Assembly: GCA_002862205.1 (NCBI GenBank)
Contig: PKCN01000353.1
Span: 1 to 38,797, forward strand
Direction of reading: 5' to 3'
Origin: Planctomycetaceae bacterium
GTDB taxonomy: Bacteria; Planctomycetota; Planctomycetia; Pirellulales; Pirellulaceae
DNA length: 38,797 nt
The translations under genes and the position numbers were made by a program. The notes beneath the pieces were generated by a model that did no database searches, was not told where the DNA came from, and saw nothing but the letters and a program-made list of their open reading frames with translations. Positions 1 to 9,850 of the stretch are shown here, in pieces. The first letter of the stretch is position 1. Every line of letters begins with the position of its first letter.

Positions 1-767
1 CCCATCTCCTTGGCCAAGTCGTACCAGTTGAAACTGACGGGATGCCCCATGAACCCACCCTGTTCCAAAACTTTCAAACTGCAGGAACCATTCCACGGCC
101 CCTGACTCTCTGCATAAAACATTACGCCATGTTCGTTCGGGCCAATTCCACAGGGACTTCGAATCCCGCTGCAAACCGGCAATGTTTTTCCATCGGGCGT
201 TACCTTCAAGCACCAGCCTCGAAAGGGCACGTCTGAGTGATAAGACTTGGAAAGGCACAGCGCAACCCAAATATTCCCTTCAGAATCAGGCTTCGAACCG
301 AAAGCGAATTCGTGGTAGTTACGAAATCCCCAGGTGTCACTGAGAGTACGGAAATGATCAGCTCGACCATCCGCATCCTCATCAGTGATTCGGGTAACCT
401 CGGTTTGCTGGGTAATCACAAAGGCGTTGTCACGATACGCCATCCCCATGACCTCATCCAAGCCATGTGCAAAACGCTTGTAGGTGGGTCGAGGGTTTTT
501 ATCGAAGGCCCCTTTGACGAGGAATATATCGCCACGTCGCGTACCGATGGCCAACTGATTGTCCGGCATCACTTCAAAGCACCCTGCTTCGATTGCCACC
601 CCCGCTGGCATTGGAATTTCAACAATCCTGTAGTACTTCGACTCCTCCTCGGCTGTATCCCAATATTCACCCAATGTCTCTCCCCACGCCGAACCAGCGA
701 ACAGGGCCAAAAGGCCTGAGGAAAAAATGGGCACGAGAGCAAGCAGATTTGCAATACGTATGAACAT
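1..767 (-). CDS. Membrane-bound-dehydrogenase-like beta-propeller protein, partial (3' end off window)
   Basis: Reading leftwards from an ATG at 767-765, the frame stays open to the window edge (255 codons), so the C-terminal part is missing. An AGGAA ribosome site lies 7 nt before the ATG. The N-terminus (MFIRIANLLALVPIFSSG) is a Sec signal peptide. The mature part carries phrases typical of the planctomycete/verrucomicrobial membrane-bound dehydrogenase (DUF7133-like) propeller family: VAIEAGCFEVMPDNQLAIG, a GDIFLVKGAF blade, TRITDEDADGRAD, and a blade ending in SPCGIGPN. Full-length relatives often end in a haem-binding CxxCH domain; that part is not visible here. Only 10 nt separate it from the six-haem cytochrome upstream, so the two are almost certainly co-transcribed and may work as an exported redox pair. 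The substrate is unknown. The family call is by recognition of motifs, not by search. Confidence 0.82.
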   Translation of the reverse strand, partial: MFIRIANLLALVPIFSSGLLALFAGSAWGETLGEYWDTAEEESKYYRIVEIPMPAGVAIEAGCFEVMPDNQLAIGTRRGDIFLVKGAFDKNPRPTYKRFAHGLDEVMGMAYRDNAFVITQQTEVTRITDEDADGRADHFRTLSDTWGFRNYHEFAFGSKPDSEGNIWVALCLSKSYHSDVPFRGWCLKVTPDGKTLPVCSGIRSPCGIGPNEHGVMFYAESQGPWNGSCSLKVLEQGGFMGHPVSFNWYDLAKEM

Positions 768-777
768 CGATAGTTTC

Positions 778-3573
778 CTACCAGGTGTATTTAAGAGTGA
801 GTTGTGATTTCCCGCTTTTCAAATCCAGCGGAATGTGCAAATGACTGCCAGTAGCATCGGTCACAATCTTGGCCGCATGATCTGGATCAACTTCAATCAA
901 CAAAGCATTCCCCAATCGAAATTGATAATCCGATTCTTTTTGAATCGTTCCCCTGGTCCGCAGACGGAATGCGAGATCATTCCGTGGCTGTTCAGTCTGA
1001 AACACGATTTTTCGTTCCAGCTGCGACAAGTCCGGGTTTTCACTTTCCCCGCCGCTGGAGAAATCTTCCACACCAACATCGTCCAATTGGTACGTGAAGG
1101 TTGGACGATCCATGTCATCCAAAAAGTAACCGGTAAAACGATGCCTGGGGGGGCGTCCGTCATCCACGACCCAAGGAGATTGGCTACTGTCCAGTTCAGG
1201 ACCTGCTTCGAAACGGATCAACTGGGCACCAAGCGGGCGAACAGTTCCATGCCCCTGGCTCCGCCAGACTCCCGCAGGATCCGCAAACTTTCCTTTCCAG
1301 ATCATGGCGAGCCTCAACTGCTCTGCATCAAATGCAAGGTTGACGCCTGCTGGGTAGCCGACCCCGATGCCCCGTTTCCCAATCCCTTGATAGCTGCGTC
1401 TCAACATTGCCGCACGGTCATCACCGGCAAGCAGTTCAATCGGTTCACGCCGCAAGCCACGCGGCACCCTTGCCTGCCTGCCGTCTTGCAGATACTCCCA
1501 CACCGCTCCGATCTGCTGGTTCGTATCTCCATCAAGAATTTCTTTGCGAATCGCTTTGCCACCGGGCCAGAACGATGGCATCACCGTGTTGGGGCTGATC
1601 GCTTGAGGAGACTTCATGTACTGAAAAAACCAATCTTTGTGCAAACGCTCAGCCATTTCGGTTAGATCAACACCCGGCATGGTCAAGGCAGGCTTCTGCT
1701 GGAACGTGTGACACGCGATACAGTTCAAGCCTCCACTGCCCACAAGTTCGGTACCAACCTTCCGAATTTCTTTGGGGTCATCAAACTCGTGCATTGCCAC
1801 CTGAGGCAACTCGTCAACCTGCTGAAAAAGATCGACTAAATGTGAAACATGATCTGCTCCATATTGCGGCATTCGAGTTTCGACATAGGGCCTGATGGCC
1901 CGCCCACTGACAAGGACTTGCCGCATCCACTTCGGTTTTAGCTTTGCACCGACCCCCGTCAGCGGAGGAGGCATCCGTCCTTGTGGCCCAAGATTTTCGT
2001 TGGTGGTCAGAAAATACGGATCGCGGTCACCACTGACCCCTCCGATTCCATCACGCTCATGGCAAGCGTAACACCGCAAAGTTTGAAGTGTCACACTGAT
2101 CTGCTGCGACGTTGTCAGTTCATCGCCTGACTGTTTGATTGCGGCCTCCATTGCCTGCTGCTGGTCATCTGACAATACATATTCCGGCAACTTGGCAACA
2201 CTCCCCGACAGGCAACCTTTGCCCGGTCTCAACGAACTCATGGCGGTAGCAGCGGGCAATCTTTCTGCACCATCTAATTCGTGACACTGGCTGCATCCAA
2301 GATCGCGAAAACGTGTTCTTCCCACATCAACCAACGAGGGATCGAACTCAAAATCCGAATCATCCCGTTCCAGATTTTCCCGCACTGGAATACTCAACAA
2401 ATAGGAAGCGATCTCCCGAGCTTCCCAGTGATCCAACTTCATATTTGGCATGCGCCCCGCCGGCCTGACGGCGTGTGGGTTTTCGAGGAAACCGGTGAGG
2501 CCAACAAGACTATATTTTTCTGCAGGTTTCCCCAAAGACACGGAACCTGCCGGCAATTCTTCACTGCCATCCTGTTTGAGCGGCGAGTGGCACGCAACAC
2601 AGCCCACCGAGTGGAACAGTTTTTGTCCACGTTTCAACGCGTCACCATCCAACGCATCCCTCTGAAACTTCTCACTACTTAACGACGCCAGGTAGTGTGT
2701 GATTGCAACGGCGGCCTTCTGCCGCTCCGCAGGAGCAAGTCGGCCCAACAAGTGTGGCATATTTGTGCCTGGCTTCGTTTCATGCGGATCAAGGATAAAT
2801 TTTGTGATGTAGCGAGGATCAACTCTGGAGGCCACTGAGGAAAGATCCGGGGCAGGCTTAGAGACAAGAGCAAGTGAGTCTGACGCATGGCAATTCGTAC
2901 AATGGAATTGCTGCATCAACGCAACACCCTGAACCCGAGCATCAAGCCCACTCTCCTGCTGATGTCCTGCCACCTCAGTGCCAGATGTTCCACTGACTGC
3001 GATGTCCATCAGATACTTGACAAGGTCCAAAAACTCTTGACGACTTTTCAATTGATCGGCCAAGCCCTCAGGCATGGACGACTTGGCATCCATTTTCAAT
3101 TCCTCAACGCGATCGCGCGGGAAAACGACTAACCGCTGCTCAGGGGAAGTATCACGTAACACGTACTGCGTTGGCGACTCATCCACGATGCGTCCCTTAA
3201 AAACGCGTCCGTCAACATCAAGAATACTGACAGTTTCGTAACCTTTCTTGATCACCTTGGAAGGCAGCAGAATTGATTCCACAAAGTGGGCATCGGGCAC
3301 CTCGGTCCCAACTCGCGTCAAGTCAGGACCCAACAAATTGGTTGCTCCCTGCGCATGGCAGCCAACACAATTGAACTTCTTTTGCGAAAACAGAATCGCA
3401 CCCTGAACCGAGTTACCTTTCTCTCTGGCATCCTTCGCCAACGCAGTCGCCAGTTCACGCTTGAGCTTTATGGTCAGCGTTTCCGGCAATTGCAAGTCAT
3501 TCTGTGCAGTAAGAATCGTTTGCCAGCACATTCCGGTCAATGTGGCGGCAACTATCAAAACGTTTCGAAACAC
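778..3573 (-). CDS. Six-haem c-type cytochrome, planctomycete TIGR02603-like
   Basis: A 931-residue exported protein with six CxxCH haem-attachment motifs at about residues 69 (CVGCH), 225 (CTNCH), 325 (CVACH), 427 (CSQCH), 501 (CYACH) and 618 (CIACH). The first motif and the roughly 130 residues after it resemble the Pirellula/Verrucomicrobium-type putative haem-binding domain (TIGR02603). The last 200 or so residues have no haem motif and look beta-rich. The open frame extends to a GTG at 3651, but the added residues do not form a signal peptide. I prefer the GTG at 3573: it has GGAGAG 7 nt upstream and yields a clean signal sequence (VFRNVLIVAATLTG...). It probably transfers electrons in the periplasm for the dehydrogenase-like protein encoded 10 nt downstream; that partnership is inferred from spacing. 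No cytochrome-maturation genes lie in the window. Confidence 0.85.
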   Translation of the reverse strand: MFRNVLIVAATLTGMCWQTILTAQNDLQLPETLTIKLKRELATALAKDAREKGNSVQGAILFSQKKFNCVGCHAQGATNLLGPDLTRVGTEVPDAHFVESILLPSKVIKKGYETVSILDVDGRVFKGRIVDESPTQYVLRDTSPEQRLVVFPRDRVEELKMDAKSSMPEGLADQLKSRQEFLDLVKYLMDIAVSGTSGTEVAGHQQESGLDARVQGVALMQQFHCTNCHASDSLALVSKPAPDLSSVASRVDPRYITKFILDPHETKPGTNMPHLLGRLAPAERQKAAVAITHYLASLSSEKFQRDALDGDALKRGQKLFHSVGCVACHSPLKQDGSEELPAGSVSLGKPAEKYSLVGLTGFLENPHAVRPAGRMPNMKLDHWEAREIASYLLSIPVRENLERDDSDFEFDPSLVDVGRTRFRDLGCSQCHELDGAERLPAATAMSSLRPGKGCLSGSVAKLPEYVLSDDQQQAMEAAIKQSGDELTTSQQISVTLQTLRCYACHERDGIGGVSGDRDPYFLTTNENLGPQGRMPPPLTGVGAKLKPKWMRQVLVSGRAIRPYVETRMPQYGADHVSHLVDLFQQVDELPQVAMHEFDDPKEIRKVGTELVGSGGLNCIACHTFQQKPALTMPGVDLTEMAERLHKDWFFQYMKSPQAISPNTVMPSFWPGGKAIRKEILDGDTNQQIGAVWEYLQDGRQARVPRGLRREPIELLAGDDRAAMLRRSYQGIGKRGIGVGYPAGVNLAFDAEQLRLAMIWKGKFADPAGVWRSQGHGTVRPLGAQLIRFEAGPELDSSQSPWVVDDGRPPRHRFTGYFLDDMDRPTFTYQLDDVGVEDFSSGGESENPDLSQLERKIVFQTEQPRNDLAFRLRTRGTIQKESDYQFRLGNALLIEVDPDHAAKIVTDATGSHLHIPLDLKSGKSQLTLKYTW

Positions 3574-3692
3574 GCGTGTTCTCTCCGTAATCAAATAAGA
3601 ACTTCTCAGCTCAACGCCCTTCGGCCTAATCAACCAAAGAGCTGTCAGCACAGTTCACCAGACATGCTGACGATTCGATAGCTCTCTGAGGG

Positions 3693-5660
3693 CTACTTCG
3701 CCTTTTTGCCGACAAACCCGATCTCAGCCGCCGAGCCCCACTTACTTCCATTCACCTCTTTCATCGATCGTACACGTACATAACGGCCTCTGACCGGATT
3801 TGGGCAGTCGGCAGCCTGCGACTTTTTGGTCTTCTTGAATTCGACAATCACGGTTGGATCACCAAAGTCCTCTGGCGAATCACTGACGGTGAAGTCTGCT
3901 TTCCCAAAAGCCCCGTTCCAGCCGCTATCCTGGCGAGCCAGATAACGAAAGCCGCTGACGTCATAGGTTCCCCCAAGATCAAGCACCAACTCGTGAGGTG
4001 GGGCGGCGACACCACTATCAAAACGTGAATGCCATACAGAATGCGGGTTGCCATCTACTGCGTTGACGGCGAGTTTTCCATTACTTTCGTTCTGACTACT
4101 GAAACGCACTACTTTGATCTGCTTTGCGGGAATCAAATCCTTAGCCTTGATCGTATTCACCTTGCCGGACGTCCCATTAGGATTACCCTTGGACCCAAAC
4201 TTGGCCGCGCGATCCCGCTCTTGCAGCTCCTTGGTAAAGAAGGTGCCCGGTTGCCATGGCTCATGCGAGGCACCAGCGTGGGCAATCATCTTGTTCAGCA
4301 CTTCAGGATGCTGACTAGCCAGGTCCTTGGTTTCACTGACGTCCTTGGCGAGATCGTAGAGAGCCCAATCACCGTCTTTACGAACCCGAATCGCTTTCCA
4401 CTGCCCCATTCGGACTGCGGTTTGATTTCCATATTCCCAATACAGAAACTCATGCTGGTCCTGCTTGTGTCCCGTCGCTTCCTCACCCACGAGTTCGGTC
4501 AGGATTGACATTCCATCAAGGTCTTCGGGCGCTTTTGCATCAGCCAATTCTGCAAGTGTTGGAAAAACATCGACTTGGCTGAACAACAAATCACTGACAG
4601 TATTTGGCTTGATTTTTCCGGGCCAACGCACCAGATACGGAATTCGCAGTCCGCCCTCATACAGATTTCCTTTGCCTCCCCGGAATTCAACACCGGTACG
4701 CGGATTCAAGTTGGGTCCGAAATAGCCTCGCGGATATTCATTGCTACGAAATCGATCCTGCCCGCCATTGTCACCCGTAAAGAAGACAATGGTGTTGTCT
4801 TCCAATTTCAGATCACGCAGCAAGTCAAGAATGGTTTGCAAATCATTATCAACCATCGTCACCATCGCAGCGTAGTTTTTCACATCTTGTGCAATGTTGG
4901 GATCATTGAACCACTCATCATTTTTGTAAGCATCAAACGCAGGATCATCTGCCGGAATGTCATACATGCCATGTGGCGGAGTGATCGGAAAATAACAAAA
5001 GAACGGACGATCTTTGTTCTCACGAATGAAGTCCAAACCATGTTTCATGATTTCGTAGTTCGCGTAAGTTTCCCCACTGCGGCCACCATCGTTTCCAGCC
5101 AATGGAACTTCTTTGCTATTGTGAACCAAGTACGGCGGATAGAACGAGTGAGCATGAACCTGGTCGTAGTACCCGAAAAAATCATCGAACCCATGGTCTT
5201 CTGGAACACCTGTCGATCCTCTTCCACCAGCCCCCCACTTTCCGTAACCACCGGTTGCATAACCACGACCCTTGAGCATGCTGGCGATCGTTGCCTCACC
5301 AGCACGCAGGGGCGTACCCCCTGGATTGTCCCGCACTGAACAATGCCCCATATGCTTACCCGTCATCATGCATGCCCTCAGTGGCCCGCAAACAGGCGCG
5401 GCGGCGAGTGCCTGAGTGAAACGAATCCCCTCCGAAGCCATTTTATCCATATTGGGAGTACGAATCCGTTCGTTGCCCATGTGCGACAACTCGTAGTACG
5501 CCAATTCATCAGACATGATGTAGACGATGTTCGGTGGCTGCTTTGCATTGCCTGCCTGCTCTACAGCGTTAGCCGCTGAAGCACACAGGAAAAAAGCGTA
5601 GAGACACGAAAACACAACACTCACGATGCGTTGCAGAGAGCAAGGGGCGTTCAACAGCAT
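3693..5660 (-). CDS. Exported sulfatase (arylsulfatase family) with C-terminal discoidin-like domain
   Basis: A 655-residue protein starting at the ATG at 5660, which gives a Sec signal (hydrophobic VFSCLYAFFLCASAANA). The open frame continues upstream only to a TTG with no signal-like sequence. The sulfatase fold is clear: NIVYIMSDEL near residue 45, the formylglycine motif CGPLR at about 91-95 followed by a TGK turn, GGYGKWGAGG, FFTGDNGG and GGKGNLYEGGLRIP. Two positions are unusual: the usual DD metal pair reads DE, and the usual CxPSR serine is leucine. The C-terminal 135 or so residues (about 515-650) look like an F5/8 type C/discoidin galactose-binding-like domain, with NAVDGNPHSVWHSR and GRYVRVRSM, so the enzyme probably binds a glycan. 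It is 264 nt downstream of the propeller/ankyrin gene and 119 nt upstream of the six-haem cytochrome; I saw no convincing terminator in either gap. Substrate unknown. Confidence 0.9.
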   Translation of the reverse strand: MLLNAPCSLQRIVSVVFSCLYAFFLCASAANAVEQAGNAKQPPNIVYIMSDELAYYELSHMGNERIRTPNMDKMASEGIRFTQALAAAPVCGPLRACMMTGKHMGHCSVRDNPGGTPLRAGEATIASMLKGRGYATGGYGKWGAGGRGSTGVPEDHGFDDFFGYYDQVHAHSFYPPYLVHNSKEVPLAGNDGGRSGETYANYEIMKHGLDFIRENKDRPFFCYFPITPPHGMYDIPADDPAFDAYKNDEWFNDPNIAQDVKNYAAMVTMVDNDLQTILDLLRDLKLEDNTIVFFTGDNGGQDRFRSNEYPRGYFGPNLNPRTGVEFRGGKGNLYEGGLRIPYLVRWPGKIKPNTVSDLLFSQVDVFPTLAELADAKAPEDLDGMSILTELVGEEATGHKQDQHEFLYWEYGNQTAVRMGQWKAIRVRKDGDWALYDLAKDVSETKDLASQHPEVLNKMIAHAGASHEPWQPGTFFTKELQERDRAAKFGSKGNPNGTSGKVNTIKAKDLIPAKQIKVVRFSSQNESNGKLAVNAVDGNPHSVWHSRFDSGVAAPPHELVLDLGGTYDVSGFRYLARQDSGWNGAFGKADFTVSDSPEDFGDPTVIVEFKKTKKSQAADCPNPVRGRYVRVRSMKEVNGSKWGSAAEIGFVGKKAK

Positions 5661-5924
5661 GGATTTTTCCGGGATGGATATACAGTGACATGAAAGCGGC
5701 TCATTCACGCTTCCTGCCCGGTATCTTACCTGCAAAAACCATCGTCGTCAGACACAAACGAATGGGAAAGCCCTCCCTGCTGCGCACATGCCTGAACGCA
5801 AGAGCAAACCCACAACATTTCACAATTCACAGAACAGGAGTTCCGTCAAATTGCTGTACCGTTCAATAAAGTGGGGAAACGGCCAGAAGCAGTCGCTACG
5901 AGGAACGACCGGTGGTCTCATTGC

Positions 5925-8900
5925 TCAGTTGTCCGATTTATCTTTGCTGCTCGCAGAACTCAACAATTTCGCCATGCGTGGCCGGGCATTCTGAATTTCC
6001 TCGGGATCAAGATTCAACCCCAGGCTTCGACCGACCCCGGCGTAAAAGCGGGACAGCCCATCGCTCCATTCCGAGCTGACAATATCGATAGGAGTTTCCC
6101 CTCGATCATTTTTGACCAACGGCGAAGCGCCTTTTTCCAGCAAGATTTGAGCAATCTCAAACTCACACATGAAGGCAGCAAGATGCAGCGGCGTATTCCC
6201 ATCCTCATTGGTGCGATCGATTCTCGCTCCTCGTCGTAAAAGCAGTTTGAAGGCTTCGACTTGTCCGTTCAACGCGGCATCACTCAAGGGCGTGGATCCA
6301 CCGGATGGTTTTCTTTGATTGACTCGGGCTCCACGAGCTACCAGAATTCGAATTCGATTAAGACTTCCTTTGGATGCTGCCTCATTCAAAGCGCTGCGAC
6401 GATCGACATGAGCCGAATCAATGCCAGCTTGCAGCTTGGTCGCACCCTCTTGGGTATCGGTCACATGAAATATGAAATCATTACTGAAGAGGCCCTGTTG
6501 ATTCTGAACTTGCAACAGATGCATGCCCACCTCTGGCAATTCATCCAAGCGGAGCTGAACGGTTTCGCCGTCGATGCTGATACTTCCATCAACGCGCCGA
6601 CCATCGACAAGGACATTTGCATTCTCCTCAAGATGACGACCACTGAGAGTCATTTCCTGGCTGCCTTGAAAAACAATCGGGAACTTCTGACGGCCGCTTT
6701 GCCGTTCCAACGAACCGAGCGTCCAAAGAGCTGGCTGCGGAGTTTCAAGGTCGGCCTTCACACCATGCCTGGCAGAAAACGTCCCCAGAAACTCACCTGA
6801 ATCGGCCAACTTGACCAACTGTTCCCGTGTGAACCGACGAGCATTCAAGGTGCTGATGTAACCGGCATCCGACTGTTCCGCACTGTACTGCAGTTTGATC
6901 GGAGTCACCGCCTGGTCTGAATCGATCAGGACCCCTTCGGCCTGCAGGACGACGCCGCCCTCTGCGGCCGATTGTTCGAGCGAGTCCAGCAGATCGCCGG
7001 TGAGTTTCTGGTTTGCTGTCTTGCGGTTCAATGTGACTTGACGTGCGAATGCTCCGGAGAAACCGGTGCTTCCTTCCAGCACCATGTCCCAGATGGGATC
7101 AAAGCGTCGACGCCCGCCCCACGAGAACTGCCACATTCGCCGTTCCGGGATACCCTGCTCTGCAATGGCACGATAGAAATCGAAATCGATGATATTGAGT
7201 CGCCCCTGCGGCAGAATCAGGAATCGGTCATAGGCTCCTCGCCAAGTCGGCGCATCCATCCCCGTGCCCGGCGTATTGGTGCTGACCAGAAACGGCATCC
7301 TGTGACAATTGCCGCAAACGTTCGGTCTCGGTTTTCCGTCGTAATCGCCATCGATGTGAAAGAGTTTGAAACCTTCCTGTGCCCGATCCGAGACGACATT
7401 GCTGTACGCCCGCTTTTGCGCTGGCGGATAAGGAACGCTCAGCAGAAAATTTGCCATGTCATCGCGTTCTGCCGCACTCAACGCTCCCGACTTGCCCTCA
7501 TCATTGACGGTCGTATCACCCACCGTGCTCATGGTGTTGGCGATTCCCCCGTCAATCAGATGCCGCGTGGTACTGGCAGGATCAGCCCGCTTGCTGTTGG
7601 GAGGATCCGATCCATGAATGTTGGCGCTGTTGTTCCCACCATAAGGATCACCCGGAATTCCATCCCAATGATACGGTGCGGTATCCCTCAAGCCGCGGAT
7701 CGGCATGGTGGACCGGGGCATGATCTGATCACCTCCGGTAACCACAGGTGTCTTCAAAACCCAGAGTAACTGGTCGGTGTGACCATCTGGATGACAGCTG
7801 GCACATGCAAAGGTTTTCGTTGTCGAAGCAGCAGCGGTATTGAAAGCGATCCTTCCGCGTTTGACCGCCGGATGAGTGGGATCTTCAAGCGTAATCGTCT
7901 TCACGACGTTGGGTGCGGCAGGATCGGAAACATCCATGAATGAAACCGTATTGGCAACCGCATTGAGCGTCCACGCAGCAGCAGTATTACCGCTGGCATC
8001 TTTCTGCAAGGCAATTCCCCGGGGAACCGCACCAACCCCAACCCGCCCAAGCACTTTGCCATTGGTCGCATCCACGGTGAAGAACTGATCAGAACCCGCG
8101 GCAGATACAAAAAGAGTCGCGTCGTCATCGCTGACTTCAATTGCAAAGGGCGTTGCAAGTGCATCCTTGGGATCCGGATGCTCAGGAGGCAACGGCTCGA
8201 GATCCATGAAATGAACATCTGCTTTGTATTGCTCGGAACCCGCGAATTCATTGGTGCGAGGCAGCACACTTGTGATGCGATTAAGAAATGCCCGATTCTC
8301 CAATTCAGCCAGCCCGTGGTCTTTGGTACCCGCCCTTCCATTGACTTCATTTCGGGCATCTGTCTGTGCGATATAGACACGCCCTTTGGAATCGACTGTC
8401 ATCCCATACAAAAGCGTGCCGAGCGAATCGACGGTTTCTACCAAACGATCAGATTCGGTATCAAAGACAAACAAATCACGATCTGGTACTTTCGGATGTT
8501 TGATGATGTCAACCACCGCCCCAAGCGATAGCACATTATTGTTCGCGATTGCGTGTTCATGAGCATTGAACGTGACCAGATCGCCATCGAGTTCACCAGT
8601 GCCACCAGACAACTGGGTTTTGTTATTGGACTCAAAGGGAATCACATACAGCAAGCCATTGCGAACAACGATCTGACGGGGATCCTGAGCTGCAATTCTC
8701 AAATGCCCGGTGACCTTGCGGTTTGCCACATCAACGGTTGCAATTTGGTTCTCCGATGACAAAGCAACGTAGGCTTTATCATTACTCGCAAACGCAATCC
8801 CAACGGGCTCGTCAAAACGGGTCGCCCTTGTCTCGGGGTCAAAATCCTGAATCGTCCCAACGACCTGCAAAAAGGTCGGACTGGCTGCGTCCGTGTCGAT

Positions 8901-9263
8901 CACACTGACGGAATCCGAAACATGGTTCGAGACCCATAATTCTTTTCCATCCGGTCGAATGGCAAGACTGACAGGATCAATGCCAACATTGATTCGTTTG
9001 GTGATTTCACGGGTGTCGGCATTGATGACGTCGACCGTGTCCGACGGTGTATTGGCCACAAATACAAATCGACCAAGCAACCGGATCGGCGATGCGTGCG
9101 GACTCGCAAACGTAGGATGCCCGACCGCCTGCATTTTGCTGGACGCTGCGTTCGCAGCGTAAACACTCTCAGAGCCAACAAAATCGCTTGTCTGACGCGA
9201 GTGGTCGATCCAACAATAAACTGCCAACCCACAAAACAGAGCGAGAACAAGTTTGTTTTTCAT
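5925..9263 (-). CDS. YVTN-type beta-propeller / dihaem cytochrome / IPT-like / ankyrin-repeat protein
   Basis: A 1112-residue multidomain protein. Order: N-terminal signal or anchor (MKNKLVLALFCGLAVYCWI); a beta-propeller at about 60-460 with YVTN/YNCE-type blades (FVANTPSDTVDVINADT, LWVSNHVSDSVSVIDTD, FVSAAGSDQFFTVDATNGKV); a dihaem region with CASCH at 487-491 and CGNCH at 650-654, including TAPYHWDGIPGDP between them; an IPT/TIG-like segment at about 870-960; and three to four ankyrin repeats at about 975-1085 (SGGSTPLSDAALNGQVEAFKLL, DGNTPLHLAAFMCEFEIAQILL). It heads the leftward gene group and is divergent from the phosphate transporter gene, with 587 nt between them. The propeller and haems suggest a periplasmic or surface redox protein; the ankyrins suggest a protein-protein interface. 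Function unknown. The domain calls are firm except the IPT segment. Confidence 0.85.
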   Translation of the reverse strand: MKNKLVLALFCGLAVYCWIDHSRQTSDFVGSESVYAANAASSKMQAVGHPTFASPHASPIRLLGRFVFVANTPSDTVDVINADTREITKRINVGIDPVSLAIRPDGKELWVSNHVSDSVSVIDTDAASPTFLQVVGTIQDFDPETRATRFDEPVGIAFASNDKAYVALSSENQIATVDVANRKVTGHLRIAAQDPRQIVVRNGLLYVIPFESNNKTQLSGGTGELDGDLVTFNAHEHAIANNNVLSLGAVVDIIKHPKVPDRDLFVFDTESDRLVETVDSLGTLLYGMTVDSKGRVYIAQTDARNEVNGRAGTKDHGLAELENRAFLNRITSVLPRTNEFAGSEQYKADVHFMDLEPLPPEHPDPKDALATPFAIEVSDDDATLFVSAAGSDQFFTVDATNGKVLGRVGVGAVPRGIALQKDASGNTAAAWTLNAVANTVSFMDVSDPAAPNVVKTITLEDPTHPAVKRGRIAFNTAAASTTKTFACASCHPDGHTDQLLWVLKTPVVTGGDQIMPRSTMPIRGLRDTAPYHWDGIPGDPYGGNNSANIHGSDPPNSKRADPASTTRHLIDGGIANTMSTVGDTTVNDEGKSGALSAAERDDMANFLLSVPYPPAQKRAYSNVVSDRAQEGFKLFHIDGDYDGKPRPNVCGNCHRMPFLVSTNTPGTGMDAPTWRGAYDRFLILPQGRLNIIDFDFYRAIAEQGIPERRMWQFSWGGRRRFDPIWDMVLEGSTGFSGAFARQVTLNRKTANQKLTGDLLDSLEQSAAEGGVVLQAEGVLIDSDQAVTPIKLQYSAEQSDAGYISTLNARRFTREQLVKLADSGEFLGTFSARHGVKADLETPQPALWTLGSLERQSGRQKFPIVFQGSQEMTLSGRHLEENANVLVDGRRVDGSISIDGETVQLRLDELPEVGMHLLQVQNQQGLFSNDFIFHVTDTQEGATKLQAGIDSAHVDRRSALNEAASKGSLNRIRILVARGARVNQRKPSGGSTPLSDAALNGQVEAFKLLLRRGARIDRTNEDGNTPLHLAAFMCEFEIAQILLEKGASPLVKNDRGETPIDIVSSEWSDGLSRFYAGVGRSLGLNLDPEEIQNARPRMAKLLSSASSKDKSDN

Positions 9264-9850
9264 GACCCTGACCAGAACAAAAGAGAGAAGTTGCCCGACA
9301 TTTGCTGCTTAAAACAACTAGAACGTCTGTTCAGTCGCGAAACAAGGTTTTCAAGGCTGATTGTTACGCAGCGATACCGGCAGGCCCCAATCAGCATTCC
9401 CAATGATAAACCTCACACTCCATTGGACTCACCACCACAAGCCGCAAAATCGGGGCCGGGCTCAACGCATATGGCAGGAATCGTTGATGATTCAGCCCAA
9501 ACTCAATCTTTCGGGCCAAATCGCGTTTTCCGCTTCGTCGCCTCGCTGCGATCAACCCGTCGACTTGGCAATCTCAGGTGGATGAAATGCCTGACCTTTT
9601 GACACGTCAAGAAATTCAACTCCGGGCCTTGATGCCCGTAAAAAACGGTAAAAAACCACCAAAATCGGGGCGACGCTGAGTTGCGTGCCGGTACTAATTC
9701 ACAAATTCGCCACTAGGGGGTATTTTTCATTTCTTCATGATTTGCTAACAAAGGATTTAAATTCAATTCGAATGTAATCAGCAATTTCCCAAGGAACGCC
9801 AGAACACACGGCGTCTTGGTAATCCTTATTTTTTATCATGGTGGCCAATC
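9264..9850. other. Intergenic region between divergent genes
   Basis: This 587-nt gap must hold promoters for both the leftward propeller gene and the rightward transporter gene. The 130 nt next to the transporter (about 9715-9845) are clearly AT-rich. I could not assign a convincing -35/-10 pair, and I see no PhoB-like box. A 12-mer TTTTGACACGTC (9597-9608) and a nearby TGCCCGTAAAAA (from 9633) recur upstream of the sigma-factor gene. Small open frames here have no ribosome site or recognisable product. Confidence 0.5.

Noticed and set aside
835-1665. Long open frame (276 codons) on the plus strand
   Set aside because: It lies wholly opposite the six-haem cytochrome gene, whose haem motifs prove the minus-strand frame; no ribosome site or recognisable motif.
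3574-3651. Upstream extension of the six-haem cytochrome to the GTG at 3651
   Set aside because: The extra 26 residues are not signal-like, while the GTG at 3573 has a good ribosome site and begins a clean signal peptide.
4575-5339. 254-codon plus-strand frame
   Set aside because: Antisense shadow of the sulfatase gene; the sulfatase motifs are all on the minus strand.
9361-9602. Open frames in the 9264-9850 gap
   Set aside because: No ribosome site, no recognisable protein pattern, and they overlap each other.
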